NCBI RefSeq assembly: GCF_918698115.1
Contig: NZ_CAKKLV010000002.1
Location: 186,001-250,000, forward strand
Direction: 5' to 3'
DNA from: Peribacillus sp. Bi96
GTDB taxonomy: Bacteria; Bacillota; Bacilli; Bacillales; DSM-1321
DNA: 64,000 bases
The notes under the pieces were generated by a model that worked only from the letters and a program-made list of their open reading frames with translations, did no database searches and was not told where the DNA came from. A program made the position numbers and the translations under genes. This document shows, piece by piece, positions 53,031 through 62,260 of this stretch. Each line of letters opens with the position of its first letter. The first letter of the stretch is position 1.

Positions 53031-54242
53031 ATGGCAGTAAATACTCATTCTAATTTTTGGTTAAGGTCTTCGGTTTACAGTGGTGCTAATACACGTTCAC
53101 TCATTCCAGAACTTTTTATTGGTCTTGGAGCAAAAAGGATTCTTCTCGTGAGTGATGAAGGTTTAGAAAATGCAGGGATCGTTAAAAAAGTAGCCAACGT
53201 TTTTGGGTCATCAAGTTTAGGTAATGGAGCGAAAATAGTAGGGGAATTTCTCGAGGTTACACAAGATGCAGCAAGTAATTGTGTAAACGAAGCATTGAAA
53301 TTTGCACGCGAAGTGAATGCAGATGCGATACTTGCTGTTGGGGGCGGAAGTGTCATAGATACTGCAAAAGCATTGAAATATGGACTATATAAAGGGATTT
53401 CCGATATAAACGATGCAATCCCAAAAGGATATCTGTATGAGGGAGTCCCAAAAGCGCAACCAATGAATATACCGCATATCACGGTAGCGACAACAGCAGG
53501 GACTGGTTCAGAAGTATCGCCAATTGCTGTTATATATAATGAACATAAAAAAGTTAAAATGAATATATACAATGTCTTTTTAAGTTCGGATGTGGCCATT
53601 CTGGATCCTGAGTTAACAGTCGGATTGCCACCTAATATCACTGCTTTTACTGGTGCAGATGCATTGACACATGCGATTGAAGCGATTGTTTCACCTGCTG
53701 CAACATCATTAACAGATGCATATGCATTTCAAGCCATTCGAGTTATAGAAAAAAATTTACCAAGGGCAGTAAAGAATGGAACGGATATTGAAGCCAGAAT
53801 GGAAATGCTGCATGGGAGCATGATGGGAATTACCGCTTTTTGTAGCGCATTAAATGCGATACCGATTCATAACTTTGCCCACGCATATGGAGCTTTATTC
53901 CGTATTCCGCATGGATTGGCCAATGCTGTTTTCTTACCTGTTGTCATGGAGTCCATTCCTGAGTTATATCTGCCTAAGATACATCTGATAGCGGAGGCTT
54001 TTAAGGTGAGAATCCACGATGAGGATGCAAATGGGATTCTGGCGAAAGTAATTGAAAAGCTGCGTATCTTCCTGAATGATCTTGGCCTGCCTTCTGGGTT
54101 CAGTGACTATGGTGTTACCCAAGTGGATTTGGAAAGAATCCTTACAGCCGTCAAGACTGATCCGGCTGCCGCTAATTTTCCGATATCATCCGAAATAATA
54201 CAGTCAATAGCTTCTCAAGTTGTACCTGTGAGAATAAATTAA
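53031..54242 (+). CDS. iron-containing alcohol dehydrogenase (group III)
   Basis: The 403-residue protein has the NAD-binding GGGSVIDTAKA (about 103-113), TTAGTGSEVSPIAV, and metal-site segments TGADALTHAIEA (Asp and His), NFAHAYGALF and IPHGLANAV (His). It oxidises or reduces an alcohol/aldehyde pair. It lies 163 bases after R2lox with no terminator between, so co-expression is likely. Ribosome site GAGGTGAAAGA precedes ATG 53031. Substrate unknown; a link to the oxidase product is inference. Confidence 0.88.
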   Translation: MAVNTHSNFWLRSSVYSGANTRSLIPELFIGLGAKRILLVSDEGLENAGIVKKVANVFGSSSLGNGAKIVGEFLEVTQDAASNCVNEALKFAREVNADAILAVGGGSVIDTAKALKYGLYKGISDINDAIPKGYLYEGVPKAQPMNIPHITVATTAGTGSEVSPIAVIYNEHKKVKMNIYNVFLSSDVAILDPELTVGLPPNITAFTGADALTHAIEAIVSPAATSLTDAYAFQAIRVIEKNLPRAVKNGTDIEARMEMLHGSMMGITAFCSALNAIPIHNFAHAYGALFRIPHGLANAVFLPVVMESIPELYLPKIHLIAEAFKVRIHDEDANGILAKVIEKLRIFLNDLGLPSGFSDYGVTQVDLERILTAVKTDPAAANFPISSEIIQSIASQVVPVRIN

Positions 54243-54246
54243 TGTA

Positions 54247-54286
54247 AAGCAAAAAAGTCCTGCCAACTCGGCTGGCCTTTTTTGCT
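54247..54286 (+). terminator. terminator of the R2lox-ADH unit
   Basis: AAGCAAAAAAG...CTTTTTTGCTT with an inner TGCC/GGC region: a long stem containing its own T run. Confidence 0.8.
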
Positions 54287-54405
54287 TGCAACATGAGAAC
54301 TTTCCTTACGCTTTAGTTCTTTCCTGTTGAAATGAAATCTGAAAGAAAACGAACATCCATTCTTTGATTCTTTCAGCCATGATCCAAATAAGATATCTTT
54401 GGTTA

Positions 54406-54657
54406 TTATTTTTTTCCTAAGTTTTCCTGAGCCATTTTAATAAGTTCCTTAACCATGCTGCCTCCCAACTTTCCGCCTACTTTCCCGTTTTCTTTCGCTG
54501 TCAATAGACCGTTATAGTCTCTTTTCAACGGTACGCCCATTTCTTTTGCTGCTTCAAACTTTGCCTCTTCTGGATTCTTCGTACCAGCAACTTTGGCTTT
54601 TAAATCATCAAGACCTTTCCTTGCTTCTGGTACCAGGATTCTTTTTCTTCTAGCCAT
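54406..54657 (-). CDS. alpha/beta-type small acid-soluble spore protein
   Basis: The 83-residue protein has the conserved C-terminal half NGLLTAKENGKVGGKLGGSMV and the EEAKFEAAKEMGVPL region that in this family contains the germination protease site. The N-terminal RRKRILVPEARKGLDDLKAKVAG also fits. Such proteins coat and protect DNA in dormant spores. It is about 15 residues longer than common SspA/SspB forms. ATG 54657 follows AGGAGTG. Expression is expected late in the forespore; no promoter could be assigned. Confidence 0.9.
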   Translation of the reverse strand: MARRKRILVPEARKGLDDLKAKVAGTKNPEEAKFEAAKEMGVPLKRDYNGLLTAKENGKVGGKLGGSMVKELIKMAQENLGKK

Positions 54658-54875
54658 CAAGCATCACTCCTAAGTTTTTTTTAGTTTACCCGTAAGGAAA
54701 GAAATGATTATCACGAGAATTTTTGATTTTAGTTAAATTTCTTGAATTAGAAGTAAATAAAGAAATATCTTATGTAAAGAGAAATATTGTATTTACATAT
54801 TGTTTGAGGTGTTCGAGAAAGTTTTAGTTTATTTTAAGCGGGTATTATATAGCAAAAAGATTAAGGAGAACAGTG

Positions 54876-55610
54876 ATGCAAACTGCTAATTCTAGTTTAT
54901 TGACGAAAGAGGATATGACAAATCCCGATCGGGTGCCACAATGGCTAATTAACGAATATCAAACTTTCCATAATACAGTGACGGATAAAACATTTCCTTG
55001 TTATTTTGGTATGAAAGCTGAAAATAAAGGGGAACTACGTTATGCGTATATCACACAGGAAGATTGGACCAACCTTCCAAAGGCCGTGGAAAGCTTTCTT
55101 GAGTTATTTCAAGAACCACCATACATCAGGCATGGCCTGTTTGTCTTTATGGAGCCTGAATCGATTGAAGGGGATATAGAACTATACCGAAAACGATTTT
55201 GGGATATTCTGCAATTCCTGCATAAAGAGGATAAGAAACCTTGGCCTATTGAAAAGCCTAAAGATCCTGAACATTATTTATGGGACTATCATTTTTCAGG
55301 TGAACCCATTTTTGTTTTTGGAAATGCACCTGCTTATAAACAGCGTAAAACCCGTGATTTAGGAAATAGCCTTGTTCTTGGCTTCCAACCCCGTATGATT
55401 TTCGAAGGTTTAGAAGGAACGGAAAAAGGCGGTATCATGTCACGTGAAAAGGTTCGTGAACGGGTAGAAAAATGGGATAATCTCCCTAAACATCCTGATA
55501 TCAGTCACTTTGGTGATATAAACCATAATGAATGGAAACAATTTTTCATTGGGGATGATATTGAACCGATAAAAGGTCAGTGTCCTTTCCATCATAAAGA
55601 GCTAACTTAA
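54876..55610 (+). CDS. YqcI/YcgG family protein
   Basis: The 244-residue soluble protein matches the YqcI/YcgG family: CYFGMKAENKGELRYAYI, a central FWDILQFLHKEDKKPWP, YHFSGEPIFVFGNAPAY and the late NEWKQFFIGDD and CPFHH. The family is a haem-related guess at best; its function is not established. ATG 54876 follows AAGGAGAACAGTG. It is monocistronic with its own terminator. Confidence 0.85.
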   Translation: MQTANSSLLTKEDMTNPDRVPQWLINEYQTFHNTVTDKTFPCYFGMKAENKGELRYAYITQEDWTNLPKAVESFLELFQEPPYIRHGLFVFMEPESIEGDIELYRKRFWDILQFLHKEDKKPWPIEKPKDPEHYLWDYHFSGEPIFVFGNAPAYKQRKTRDLGNSLVLGFQPRMIFEGLEGTEKGGIMSREKVRERVEKWDNLPKHPDISHFGDINHNEWKQFFIGDDIEPIKGQCPFHHKELT

Positions 55611-55640
55611 ACGAGAGCAAATTGCTCTCGTTATTTTTTT
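55610..55640 (+). terminator. intrinsic terminator
   Basis: AACGAGAGCAA and TTGCTCTCGTT form a perfect stem, then ATTTTTTT. Confidence 0.93.
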
Positions 55641-55861
55641 GCAAGACTAAAACTAAATGAAAGGAAGGGGGGGAAATCCAGGACAAACATTTTTGCAAGT
55701 TCGAAAAATGACCTTTAAAAATAAAAAACTTTATGAGAAACATATTTCTTGCCTTATTTGATTTTCAGCCATATAATGTGAAAGTAGCAATTGCAGTTAA
55801 TTCGAGATATATGGATTAAATGCTATTTGAAATACTAAACAAACTATTGGGGGAACTGATC

Positions 55862-56488
55862 ATGTCTAAAGTATTATTTGTTAAATCAAACGACCGTCCA
55901 GCGGAACAAGCTATTAGCGTGAAAATGTATGAAACGTTTTTGAACACATACAAGGAAGCAAATAGTCAAGATGAAATAACTGAATTGGATTTATTTAAAC
56001 TTAACTTACCTTACTACGGTAATACAGCAATTACTGCGCTATATAAACGTAGCCAAGGCATGGAACTGACTGAAGAAGAAGTGAATATTGCTGATATCGT
56101 GCAACAATATTTGAACCAATTCCTTGCTGCCGACAAAGTAGTATTTGCCTTCCCATTATGGAATTCAACGGTTCCTGCACCGCTTGTAACTTATATTTCT
56201 TATCTTGCACAAGCAGGTATAACATTCAAATACACAGCTGAAGGTCCTGTCGGTTTAGCTGGAGGTAAAAAAGTGGCTTTACTAAATGCTAGGGGATCAG
56301 ATTATGCATTACCAGGCATGGATGCTGGCGAAATGGCAGAGAAATACGTAACGATGAATTTAAGATTATGGGGTATTACAAACCCAGAAACAGTCGTTAT
56401 CGAAGGACATAATCAATATCCAGATCGTACACAAGATATCGTTGCAGAAGGATTGGCGAAAGTTGCTGAAACTGCAGCAAAATTCTAA
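55862..56488 (+). CDS. azoR: FMN-dependent NADH-azoreductase
   Basis: The 208-residue flavodoxin-like protein has VLFVKSNDRP, FAFPLWNSTVPAPL (FMN-binding PxWN motif, about 98-111), KKVALLNARGSDY and LRLWGI. It reduces quinones, azo dyes and nitro compounds with NADH, protecting against thiol-reactive electrophiles. It corresponds to the AzoR1/AzoR2 (YocJ/YvaB) group of B. subtilis. Just upstream, TTCGAGATA (from 55801) resembles half of an MhqR operator; the other half is poor. ATG 55862 follows GGGGGAAC. Confidence 0.92.
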   Translation: MSKVLFVKSNDRPAEQAISVKMYETFLNTYKEANSQDEITELDLFKLNLPYYGNTAITALYKRSQGMELTEEEVNIADIVQQYLNQFLAADKVVFAFPLWNSTVPAPLVTYISYLAQAGITFKYTAEGPVGLAGGKKVALLNARGSDYALPGMDAGEMAEKYVTMNLRLWGITNPETVVIEGHNQYPDRTQDIVAEGLAKVAETAAKF

Positions 56489-56498
56489 TTGATAAAAA

Positions 56499-56535
56499 GA
56501 AAAACCAGTATGTAATTTTAGCATACTGGTTTTTC
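56499..56535 (+). terminator. terminator of azoR
   Basis: GAAAAACCAGTATG and CATACTGGTTTTTC form a perfect 14-bp stem carrying its T tract. Confidence 0.9.
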
Positions 56536-56606
56536 TATGCAGATTTTTCTGAAAGTCGATTATAATAAAGAGTAAGCCTATAAGCATGAAAGGAAGTGCC
56601 GATAAT

Positions 56607-58403
56607 ATGCAAACGTATAAATCGCGTGACGAAATCAAGAGTGAAGAAACTTGGAATTTGAAGGATATTTACGGTGATCAGGCTAATTGGGAAAAAGACC
56701 ATCAAGAAGTCCTGGAGATGACAGAAAAATTAAAGACTTTCGATGGTCATATTCAATCCGCGCAAGATTTATTTGAGTATTTACGTTTAAGTGAGGAGCT
56801 TGGTTACATTTATAACAAGTTATATGTGTTTGCCATGCTGCAAACAGACTTGGATACACGGGTTACATCATCACAGGCATTACTTGATCGAGCAGGTCAG
56901 CTAGGACAGAAAATTAGTAATGCATCTTCATTTTTCATGCCGTTCCTCTTAAGCTTGGAGGAATCAACATTAAAAGGGTACATAAAAGAAGTTGAGGGTT
57001 TAAAATATTTCGAAGAAGATTTACTTGATTCATATCGCTATAAAGACCATGTGTTATCGAAAGAACAAGAAGAGGTACTTTCCCAAATAGGCGAGGCATT
57101 TTCAGCACCCCAAAAGACCTTTGGAATGATCAACAACGCGGATATTAAATTTGGAGATGTCACAAATGAAGAGGGAGATAAAGTAGAGCTTACTCGAGGG
57201 ATGTACTCTAAATTAATTGAAGATGATGATCGTGAAAAAAGAAAAGAAGCGTATATCGCTTATTATCAGCCATATATACAATTAAAAAATACTATCGCAT
57301 CCACACTTTCCACTGCCATCAAAAATAATGTGAACCTTTCGAAACTAAGACATTATCCGTCTGCCTTGGAAAAATCCTTATTTGGTGATCAAGTACCAAA
57401 AGAAGTATATGATAACTTAATTATGTCTACTAAGCAAAATATCGGTCCGATGCATAAATACATTCAGTTAAGGAAAAAACTGCTGGGAGTAAATGAATTA
57501 AGGGCTTATGATTTAAGTGTACCTTTGGTCGAGGGTGCTAAAGAGGAAATTTCTTATGATGATGGTTTTGCTTTGATGGTAGAGGCACTGAAGCCTCTTG
57601 GCGAAGAGTATATCACGATTTTGAAAACTTTTAAGGAAAAAAGATATATCGATGTTCGAGAAACACCTGGAAAACGCTCAGGGGCTTATAATTTAGGTCT
57701 TTATGGTGTTCATCCTTTCATTTTGTTAAACCACCGTGATGATTTAGATAGTGTATTTACACTTGCACATGAATCTGGTCATGGCATGCATTCCTACTAT
57801 AGCTCAAAATACCAGCCGCAAATAACGGCAGGGTATTCCATTTTCGTGGCGGAAGTAGCATCCACCGTGAATGAAATTCTGCTAATACGCCATTTAATTA
57901 AGACAACAAAAGACGTGCAAAAGAAAAAGCACTTACTTAACCATTTCATAGATAGTTTTAAGGGTACATTCTTTACACAGGTGATGTTCGCGGAATTTGA
58001 AAAGATCGTACATGAGAAAGCTGAAAATGATGAGCCCTTGAATGCCGAGGTTTTTAATACAGCTTATGAATCGATATTCCGCACTTATAATGGAGATGAA
58101 ATAATTTTCGATGAAGAAGTGAAGTATGGCTGGTCACGGATTCCTCACTTTTATCGACCGTTTTACGTGTATAAATATGCTACAGGTTATGTTTCAGCGA
58201 TTACGATTGCAGATAAGATCCTTTCCGGGGATCAAAAAACACTTGAAAGTTATTTGGCCTTCTTGAAAAGCGGGAGTTCGGATTTCCCATTGGAATTGCT
58301 TAAAAAAACGGGCGTAGATTTAACTAAATCTGAACCGATCGAAAATGCAATGAGGATTTTCAGTGAACTGGTCGACCAATTCACGGATTTGACAAAGGGC
58401 TAA
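56607..58403 (+). CDS. pepF: oligoendopeptidase F (M3 family)
   Basis: The 598-residue cytosolic metallopeptidase has the zinc motif HESGH (388-392; His 388, Glu 389, His 392) in FTLAHESGHGMHSYYS, with a downstream Glu ligand near VAEVASTVNE. The N-terminal ETWNLKDIYGD and C-terminal YPRF-like RIPHFYRPFYVYKYATGY are typical of PepF. It cleaves peptides of about 7 to 17 residues and would process peptides imported by Opp. ATG 56607 is placed after AAAGGAAG; the ATG 56586 precedes that site. Confidence 0.93.
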   Translation: MQTYKSRDEIKSEETWNLKDIYGDQANWEKDHQEVLEMTEKLKTFDGHIQSAQDLFEYLRLSEELGYIYNKLYVFAMLQTDLDTRVTSSQALLDRAGQLGQKISNASSFFMPFLLSLEESTLKGYIKEVEGLKYFEEDLLDSYRYKDHVLSKEQEEVLSQIGEAFSAPQKTFGMINNADIKFGDVTNEEGDKVELTRGMYSKLIEDDDREKRKEAYIAYYQPYIQLKNTIASTLSTAIKNNVNLSKLRHYPSALEKSLFGDQVPKEVYDNLIMSTKQNIGPMHKYIQLRKKLLGVNELRAYDLSVPLVEGAKEEISYDDGFALMVEALKPLGEEYITILKTFKEKRYIDVRETPGKRSGAYNLGLYGVHPFILLNHRDDLDSVFTLAHESGHGMHSYYSSKYQPQITAGYSIFVAEVASTVNEILLIRHLIKTTKDVQKKKHLLNHFIDSFKGTFFTQVMFAEFEKIVHEKAENDEPLNAEVFNTAYESIFRTYNGDEIIFDEEVKYGWSRIPHFYRPFYVYKYATGYVSAITIADKILSGDQKTLESYLAFLKSGSSDFPLELLKKTGVDLTKSEPIENAMRIFSELVDQFTDLTKG

Positions 58404-58480
58404 TCTAAACCATTTCTTCCAAAAGAGCCCATGGTATGTGTGTTTAAAAAATGCTATAGTTAAACTATTGATGTAAAGAG

Positions 58481-58512
58481 AGGCCCAATCTTTTTGATTG
58501 GGCCTTATTTTA
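58481..58512 (+). terminator. terminator of pepF
   Basis: AGGCCCAATC, loop TTTTT, GATTGGGCCT, then TATTTT. Confidence 0.9.
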
Positions 58513-58637
58513 TATGTTAAAGAAACACGTACCTGCACGATAAAAGTCATAGGGATCAACGTATTTTCTACATCGGAGCCCAGCTAAGGGCCAGTTTCTT
58601 TATACATTAAATGGCATATATTGTGAGGAAAGTGAAA

Positions 58638-60884
58638 ATGAATTCGACAGTTAATTATATAAAAGAATGGCAGCAGGCCCTTCAACTTGAAATCCTGCAT
58701 TTGAAAAAATATGGCAGCACAAAATACTTGGTTTCTAACGGCCATCTACTTACTAGTGATGGTTCCTTCAGCTATTACTTTGAAACAGGTTCATCGATAA
58801 AAATTCCTATAGGTGCGATCGTTCGACTGGAATGGGGAGGAATTAAACAGGATGGAAGGATTCTCTCTTCGGAAGGAAAAAGTATAATCATTGTTTTTGA
58901 ACGATCGTTAGGCGATATAATCGGCGAAGCATTTTTATATCATGATCCTTGGGAATTGCTTGAACAATTGATTATCCGCTTGGATGAAATCAAACGAAGC
59001 AAAAAGAAAAGGCTTAGGATCAAACGCCTGATGGATCCGTCTATGCCGCAAAAGCATCCTGTAATTGAAAGTCAAAGCAGTGTCAAAGAATTATATGCCC
59101 GTTCGAAGTTCAATCCTGTCACTTTTGTCTGGGGACCACCTGGAACTGGAAAAACCTATACATTGGCAAGAACAGTGGCCAATCATTATTTACAGGATAA
59201 AAAAGTGTTGGTCTTGTCTCATAGCAACCAGGCTGTTGATGTTTTGATGGCTGAGATTTCTTCCTTCATTAAAAAGAAAGATCGTTTCAAGGAAGGTGAG
59301 GTGCTGCGCTATGGGTCTCAAGTAGGTGAATCTTTAGCCCTTCATGACGATATTGTTACGGGGCAATTATTAGGGAAACATGAACCGATATTAGTTAAGG
59401 AAAAAGAACAGCTTGCAGAAGAGAAACGATTATTAAAACACGATTTGTCAGGCTCCTTCAGTAAAAGAGATACCGATCAATTAATCGAGTTAGAGAAAAA
59501 ACTGGCAAAAGTATTGGAGAAAATTCGTCAAAAAGAAATGCAATTCGTAAAAGAAGCGAAAATCATTGGCACGACTTTGGCTAAAGCCGCAAATGATGAA
59601 ACGGTTTATCAAAAGGAATATGATCTGGTCATCTTGGACGAAGCAAGTATGGCTTACGTACCACAGGTGGCTTTTGCTGCAGCGTTATCAAAACATATAA
59701 TCGTTTGCGGTGATTTCAAACAATTGCCACCGATTGCTTCTGCACGTGATTCCCTCGTGAAACTTTGGCTGAAAGAAGACATCTTTCATAGAGCAGGTGT
59801 CGCTCAGTCAGTGGAGGAAGGGGAACTTCACCCTCATTTATTCCTATTGAAAGAACAGCGCCGCATGCATCCTGATATTTCCGCATTTACTAATCGTGTC
59901 GTCTATAACAATTTGGTCGGTGATCATGAAAGTGTTTCAACTAGCAGGGAGAGCATAATGTTGGCTGAACCGTTTGCCAATAAGGCAGCAGTACTTGTCG
60001 ATACCAGCCTATCTGGGGAATATTGCATCACTGAACGTACTTCTCACTCGCGAATGAATCTTTGGCAATTACTTTTATCTTTTCAACTGATTCATGAGGC
60101 CTATGTTGGCGGGGCAAAGTCCATTGGTTATGTGGCTCCTTATCGTGCACAGTCAGACTTGATGGAAAAATTATTGGATGATTTATATGAAAAAGAACGG
60201 CAAACATCTGATATCATCGCTGCAACTGTACATCGTTTCCAGGGAAGTGAACGTGATATGATGATTTTTGACACAGTTGATAGTTATCCGCAAAACAGGG
60301 CGGGAATGCTATTGACCGGAAGAGAAAGTGAAAGGCTGATAAATGTGGCGATAACAAGGACAAAAGGGAAGTTCGTGCATGTTAGTGACACTTCGTTTGT
60401 TAATAAACACGTTTATCGCAGTAAAACGCTTCGTCAGCTTGTCGATCATCAAATTCAAAATAATCAACTAGTGGCAAAGAAAGACATTGGAAAATGGGTG
60501 AACAATCAGCACCCGAAATTGCGATGGATGCATGCCCGGAAATTGGGGGATTTTTTAGAAGATATCGAATCCACAAAACAAGAGATGGTTATGGCAGTGC
60601 CTGATTTGAATAGTTTGTCAGAAGAATGGCAGCGATATTTGATGAAACGAAACCCCGAAGTGAAATTGACGATCATTTCATCAAAAAGAAATCCTGATGT
60701 CGTCTCAAATCAATTCATTTGTTTGCCCGTTTCCTTTTCATTTTTTATCTTGGATAAACGAGTTATCTGGTTAGGTTTGCCTGTTGAGGCGAATGATCGG
60801 GTCCAGCCTCCTTTTTTAGCGGCTCGCTTAGATTCACCAATTATGGCTGATGAATTACTATCTCAATTCAAAAAAAGTGAATAG
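58638..60884 (+). CDS. superfamily 1 helicase (Dna2/NAM7 type) with unusual ends
   Basis: The 748-residue protein has Walker A GPPGTGKT (166-173), motif Ia LSHSNQAVDVL, Walker B VILDEASMA, motif III CGDFKQLPPI, motif IV/V TVHRFQGSERD and motif VI NVAITRTKG: a complete SF1B helicase core of the AAA_11/AAA_12 type. A coiled, Lys/Glu-rich insertion lies at about 255-315. The first 130 residues form a separate domain. The last 110 (VMAVPDLNSLSEEW to FFILDKRVIWLGLP) look like a degenerate phospholipase D-like domain. A role in repair, RNA handling or defence is open. ATG 58638 follows a GAGG-type site; no site supports ATG 58611. Confidence 0.85.
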   Translation: MNSTVNYIKEWQQALQLEILHLKKYGSTKYLVSNGHLLTSDGSFSYYFETGSSIKIPIGAIVRLEWGGIKQDGRILSSEGKSIIIVFERSLGDIIGEAFLYHDPWELLEQLIIRLDEIKRSKKKRLRIKRLMDPSMPQKHPVIESQSSVKELYARSKFNPVTFVWGPPGTGKTYTLARTVANHYLQDKKVLVLSHSNQAVDVLMAEISSFIKKKDRFKEGEVLRYGSQVGESLALHDDIVTGQLLGKHEPILVKEKEQLAEEKRLLKHDLSGSFSKRDTDQLIELEKKLAKVLEKIRQKEMQFVKEAKIIGTTLAKAANDETVYQKEYDLVILDEASMAYVPQVAFAAALSKHIIVCGDFKQLPPIASARDSLVKLWLKEDIFHRAGVAQSVEEGELHPHLFLLKEQRRMHPDISAFTNRVVYNNLVGDHESVSTSRESIMLAEPFANKAAVLVDTSLSGEYCITERTSHSRMNLWQLLLSFQLIHEAYVGGAKSIGYVAPYRAQSDLMEKLLDDLYEKERQTSDIIAATVHRFQGSERDMMIFDTVDSYPQNRAGMLLTGRESERLINVAITRTKGKFVHVSDTSFVNKHVYRSKTLRQLVDHQIQNNQLVAKKDIGKWVNNQHPKLRWMHARKLGDFLEDIESTKQEMVMAVPDLNSLSEEWQRYLMKRNPEVKLTIISSKRNPDVVSNQFICLPVSFSFFILDKRVIWLGLPVEANDRVQPPFLAARLDSPIMADELLSQFKKSE

Positions 60885-60891
60885 TACTTAG

Positions 60892-60917
60892 AAAGACCCT
60901 ATTTTCAGGGTCTTTTC
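60892..60917 (+). terminator. terminator of the helicase gene
   Basis: AAAGACCCT, loop ATTTTC, AGGGTCTTT, then TC. Confidence 0.88.
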
Positions 60918-61168
60918 GTCATTAACATGTATATTCCTTAAAAGACCTCGTAAGAATATAGGCTAATTGTGAGTTACATACGAAGAAAACATATTGAAAC
61001 AATGTCCTCGCTAGAATATATAATACACTCTTAATCTCAAGTCTCGTTTTAACTCCTTATAAATTCAGCTAAAGGCTGCAAACTAAAATATCTAAGCAAG
61101 CTTTTTAAGCGACTTCCGATTGTTTATGTTTTACCATTAAGTTACGAAAGAAAAGAGGGGGCGCAAAA

Positions 61169-62167
61169 ATGAAACTAAGCATTTTAGATCAATCACCAAT
61201 TGCAACCGGTCAAACAGCTCAAGAAGCATTGCAGGCATCACTTCAACTTGCACAGGAAGGAGACAGGCTTGGTTACAGCAGGATCTGGTTAACTGAACAT
61301 CATGACCTGCCAGGATTAGCCTGTTCCGTTCCGGAGGTATTGATCAGCTACATAGGTGCACAAACAAAAAATATCCGAATTGGATCAGGTGCAGTGCTGC
61401 TTCCGCATTATAAGCCGTTTCGGGTAGCAGAAACCTATAATATGCTTGCCACTCTTTTACCAGGCAGGATTGATATGGGACTTGGTCGTGCTCCTGGGGG
61501 ATCTGCCGAAGCTACGATGGCATTATCCGATAATTTTCTGCAGAATGTTTACAAAATGCCTGAACTTGTTAAGGAACTGTTGCAGTTTCTTAGAGATGAT
61601 TTTCCGACAGGTCATTTGTATACAAAGACCTCTGCTGCTCCTATCCCACAGATTTCGCCTGAACCATGGATTTTGGGAACAAGCGAAAAAAGTGCAAAAC
61701 TTGCTGCAGAAAATGGTACTGCATACGCATTTGGTGAATTTATGAGTGAAAATGATGGAATGCAAAGTTTTCAGCAGTATCGAGAACACTTTCAATCAAA
61801 AGGAGTGCTTAAAGGGCCAAAAACAATCGTTGCGGTTTCGGCCATATGTGCAGAAACCGAGGAACATGCGAAAGAAATCGCTCTTAGCGAGACACTATGG
61901 AAAATTCAAAGTGGACATGGGGAAAGAAAACAGGTACCAAGTATAGAAGAGGTAAGGGAACATGTTTGGAGTGAAAAAGAAAAAGTACTGAAGGAAACAA
62001 TGCATAAAAAACTGATAATTGGTACACCTTCTCAAGTGAAGTATCGGCTTTTAGAAATTCAGGAGGCCTATAAAGCAGATGAAATAATGATCATAACCAT
62101 CACTCATAAGTTGGAGGATAGGTTGAATTCGTATCGATTGATCGCTAGGGAACTACTGAACAGTTAA
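61169..62167 (+). CDS. LLM-class flavin-dependent oxidoreductase
   Basis: The 332-residue luciferase-like TIM-barrel protein has LSILDQSPIATG at the start, WLTEHHDLPGLACS, IRIGSGAVLLPHYKP and PGRIDMGLGRAPGG, all hallmarks of the MsnO8-type LLM group. It likely uses reduced FMN to monooxygenate an unknown compound. AAGAGGGGGCG precedes ATG. A homologous gene follows 94 bases downstream; the pair appears to be an old tandem duplication since the proteins differ widely. Confidence 0.88.
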   Translation: MKLSILDQSPIATGQTAQEALQASLQLAQEGDRLGYSRIWLTEHHDLPGLACSVPEVLISYIGAQTKNIRIGSGAVLLPHYKPFRVAETYNMLATLLPGRIDMGLGRAPGGSAEATMALSDNFLQNVYKMPELVKELLQFLRDDFPTGHLYTKTSAAPIPQISPEPWILGTSEKSAKLAAENGTAYAFGEFMSENDGMQSFQQYREHFQSKGVLKGPKTIVAVSAICAETEEHAKEIALSETLWKIQSGHGERKQVPSIEEVREHVWSEKEKVLKETMHKKLIIGTPSQVKYRLLEIQEAYKADEIMIITITHKLEDRLNSYRLIARELLNS

Positions 62168-62260
62168 TTACTTCGAGCATTTTGTGTGCATTTTTTCTGC
62201 ATTTTCTATATGATGGCTTTGCGTCCTTTTAATCATAAATAAGAGAAAGAAGTTGAAGAT

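Noticed and set aside
55780-55812. MhqR operator before azoR
   Set aside because: Only one half site (TTCGAGATA) is good; the other half does not match well enough to report as an operator.
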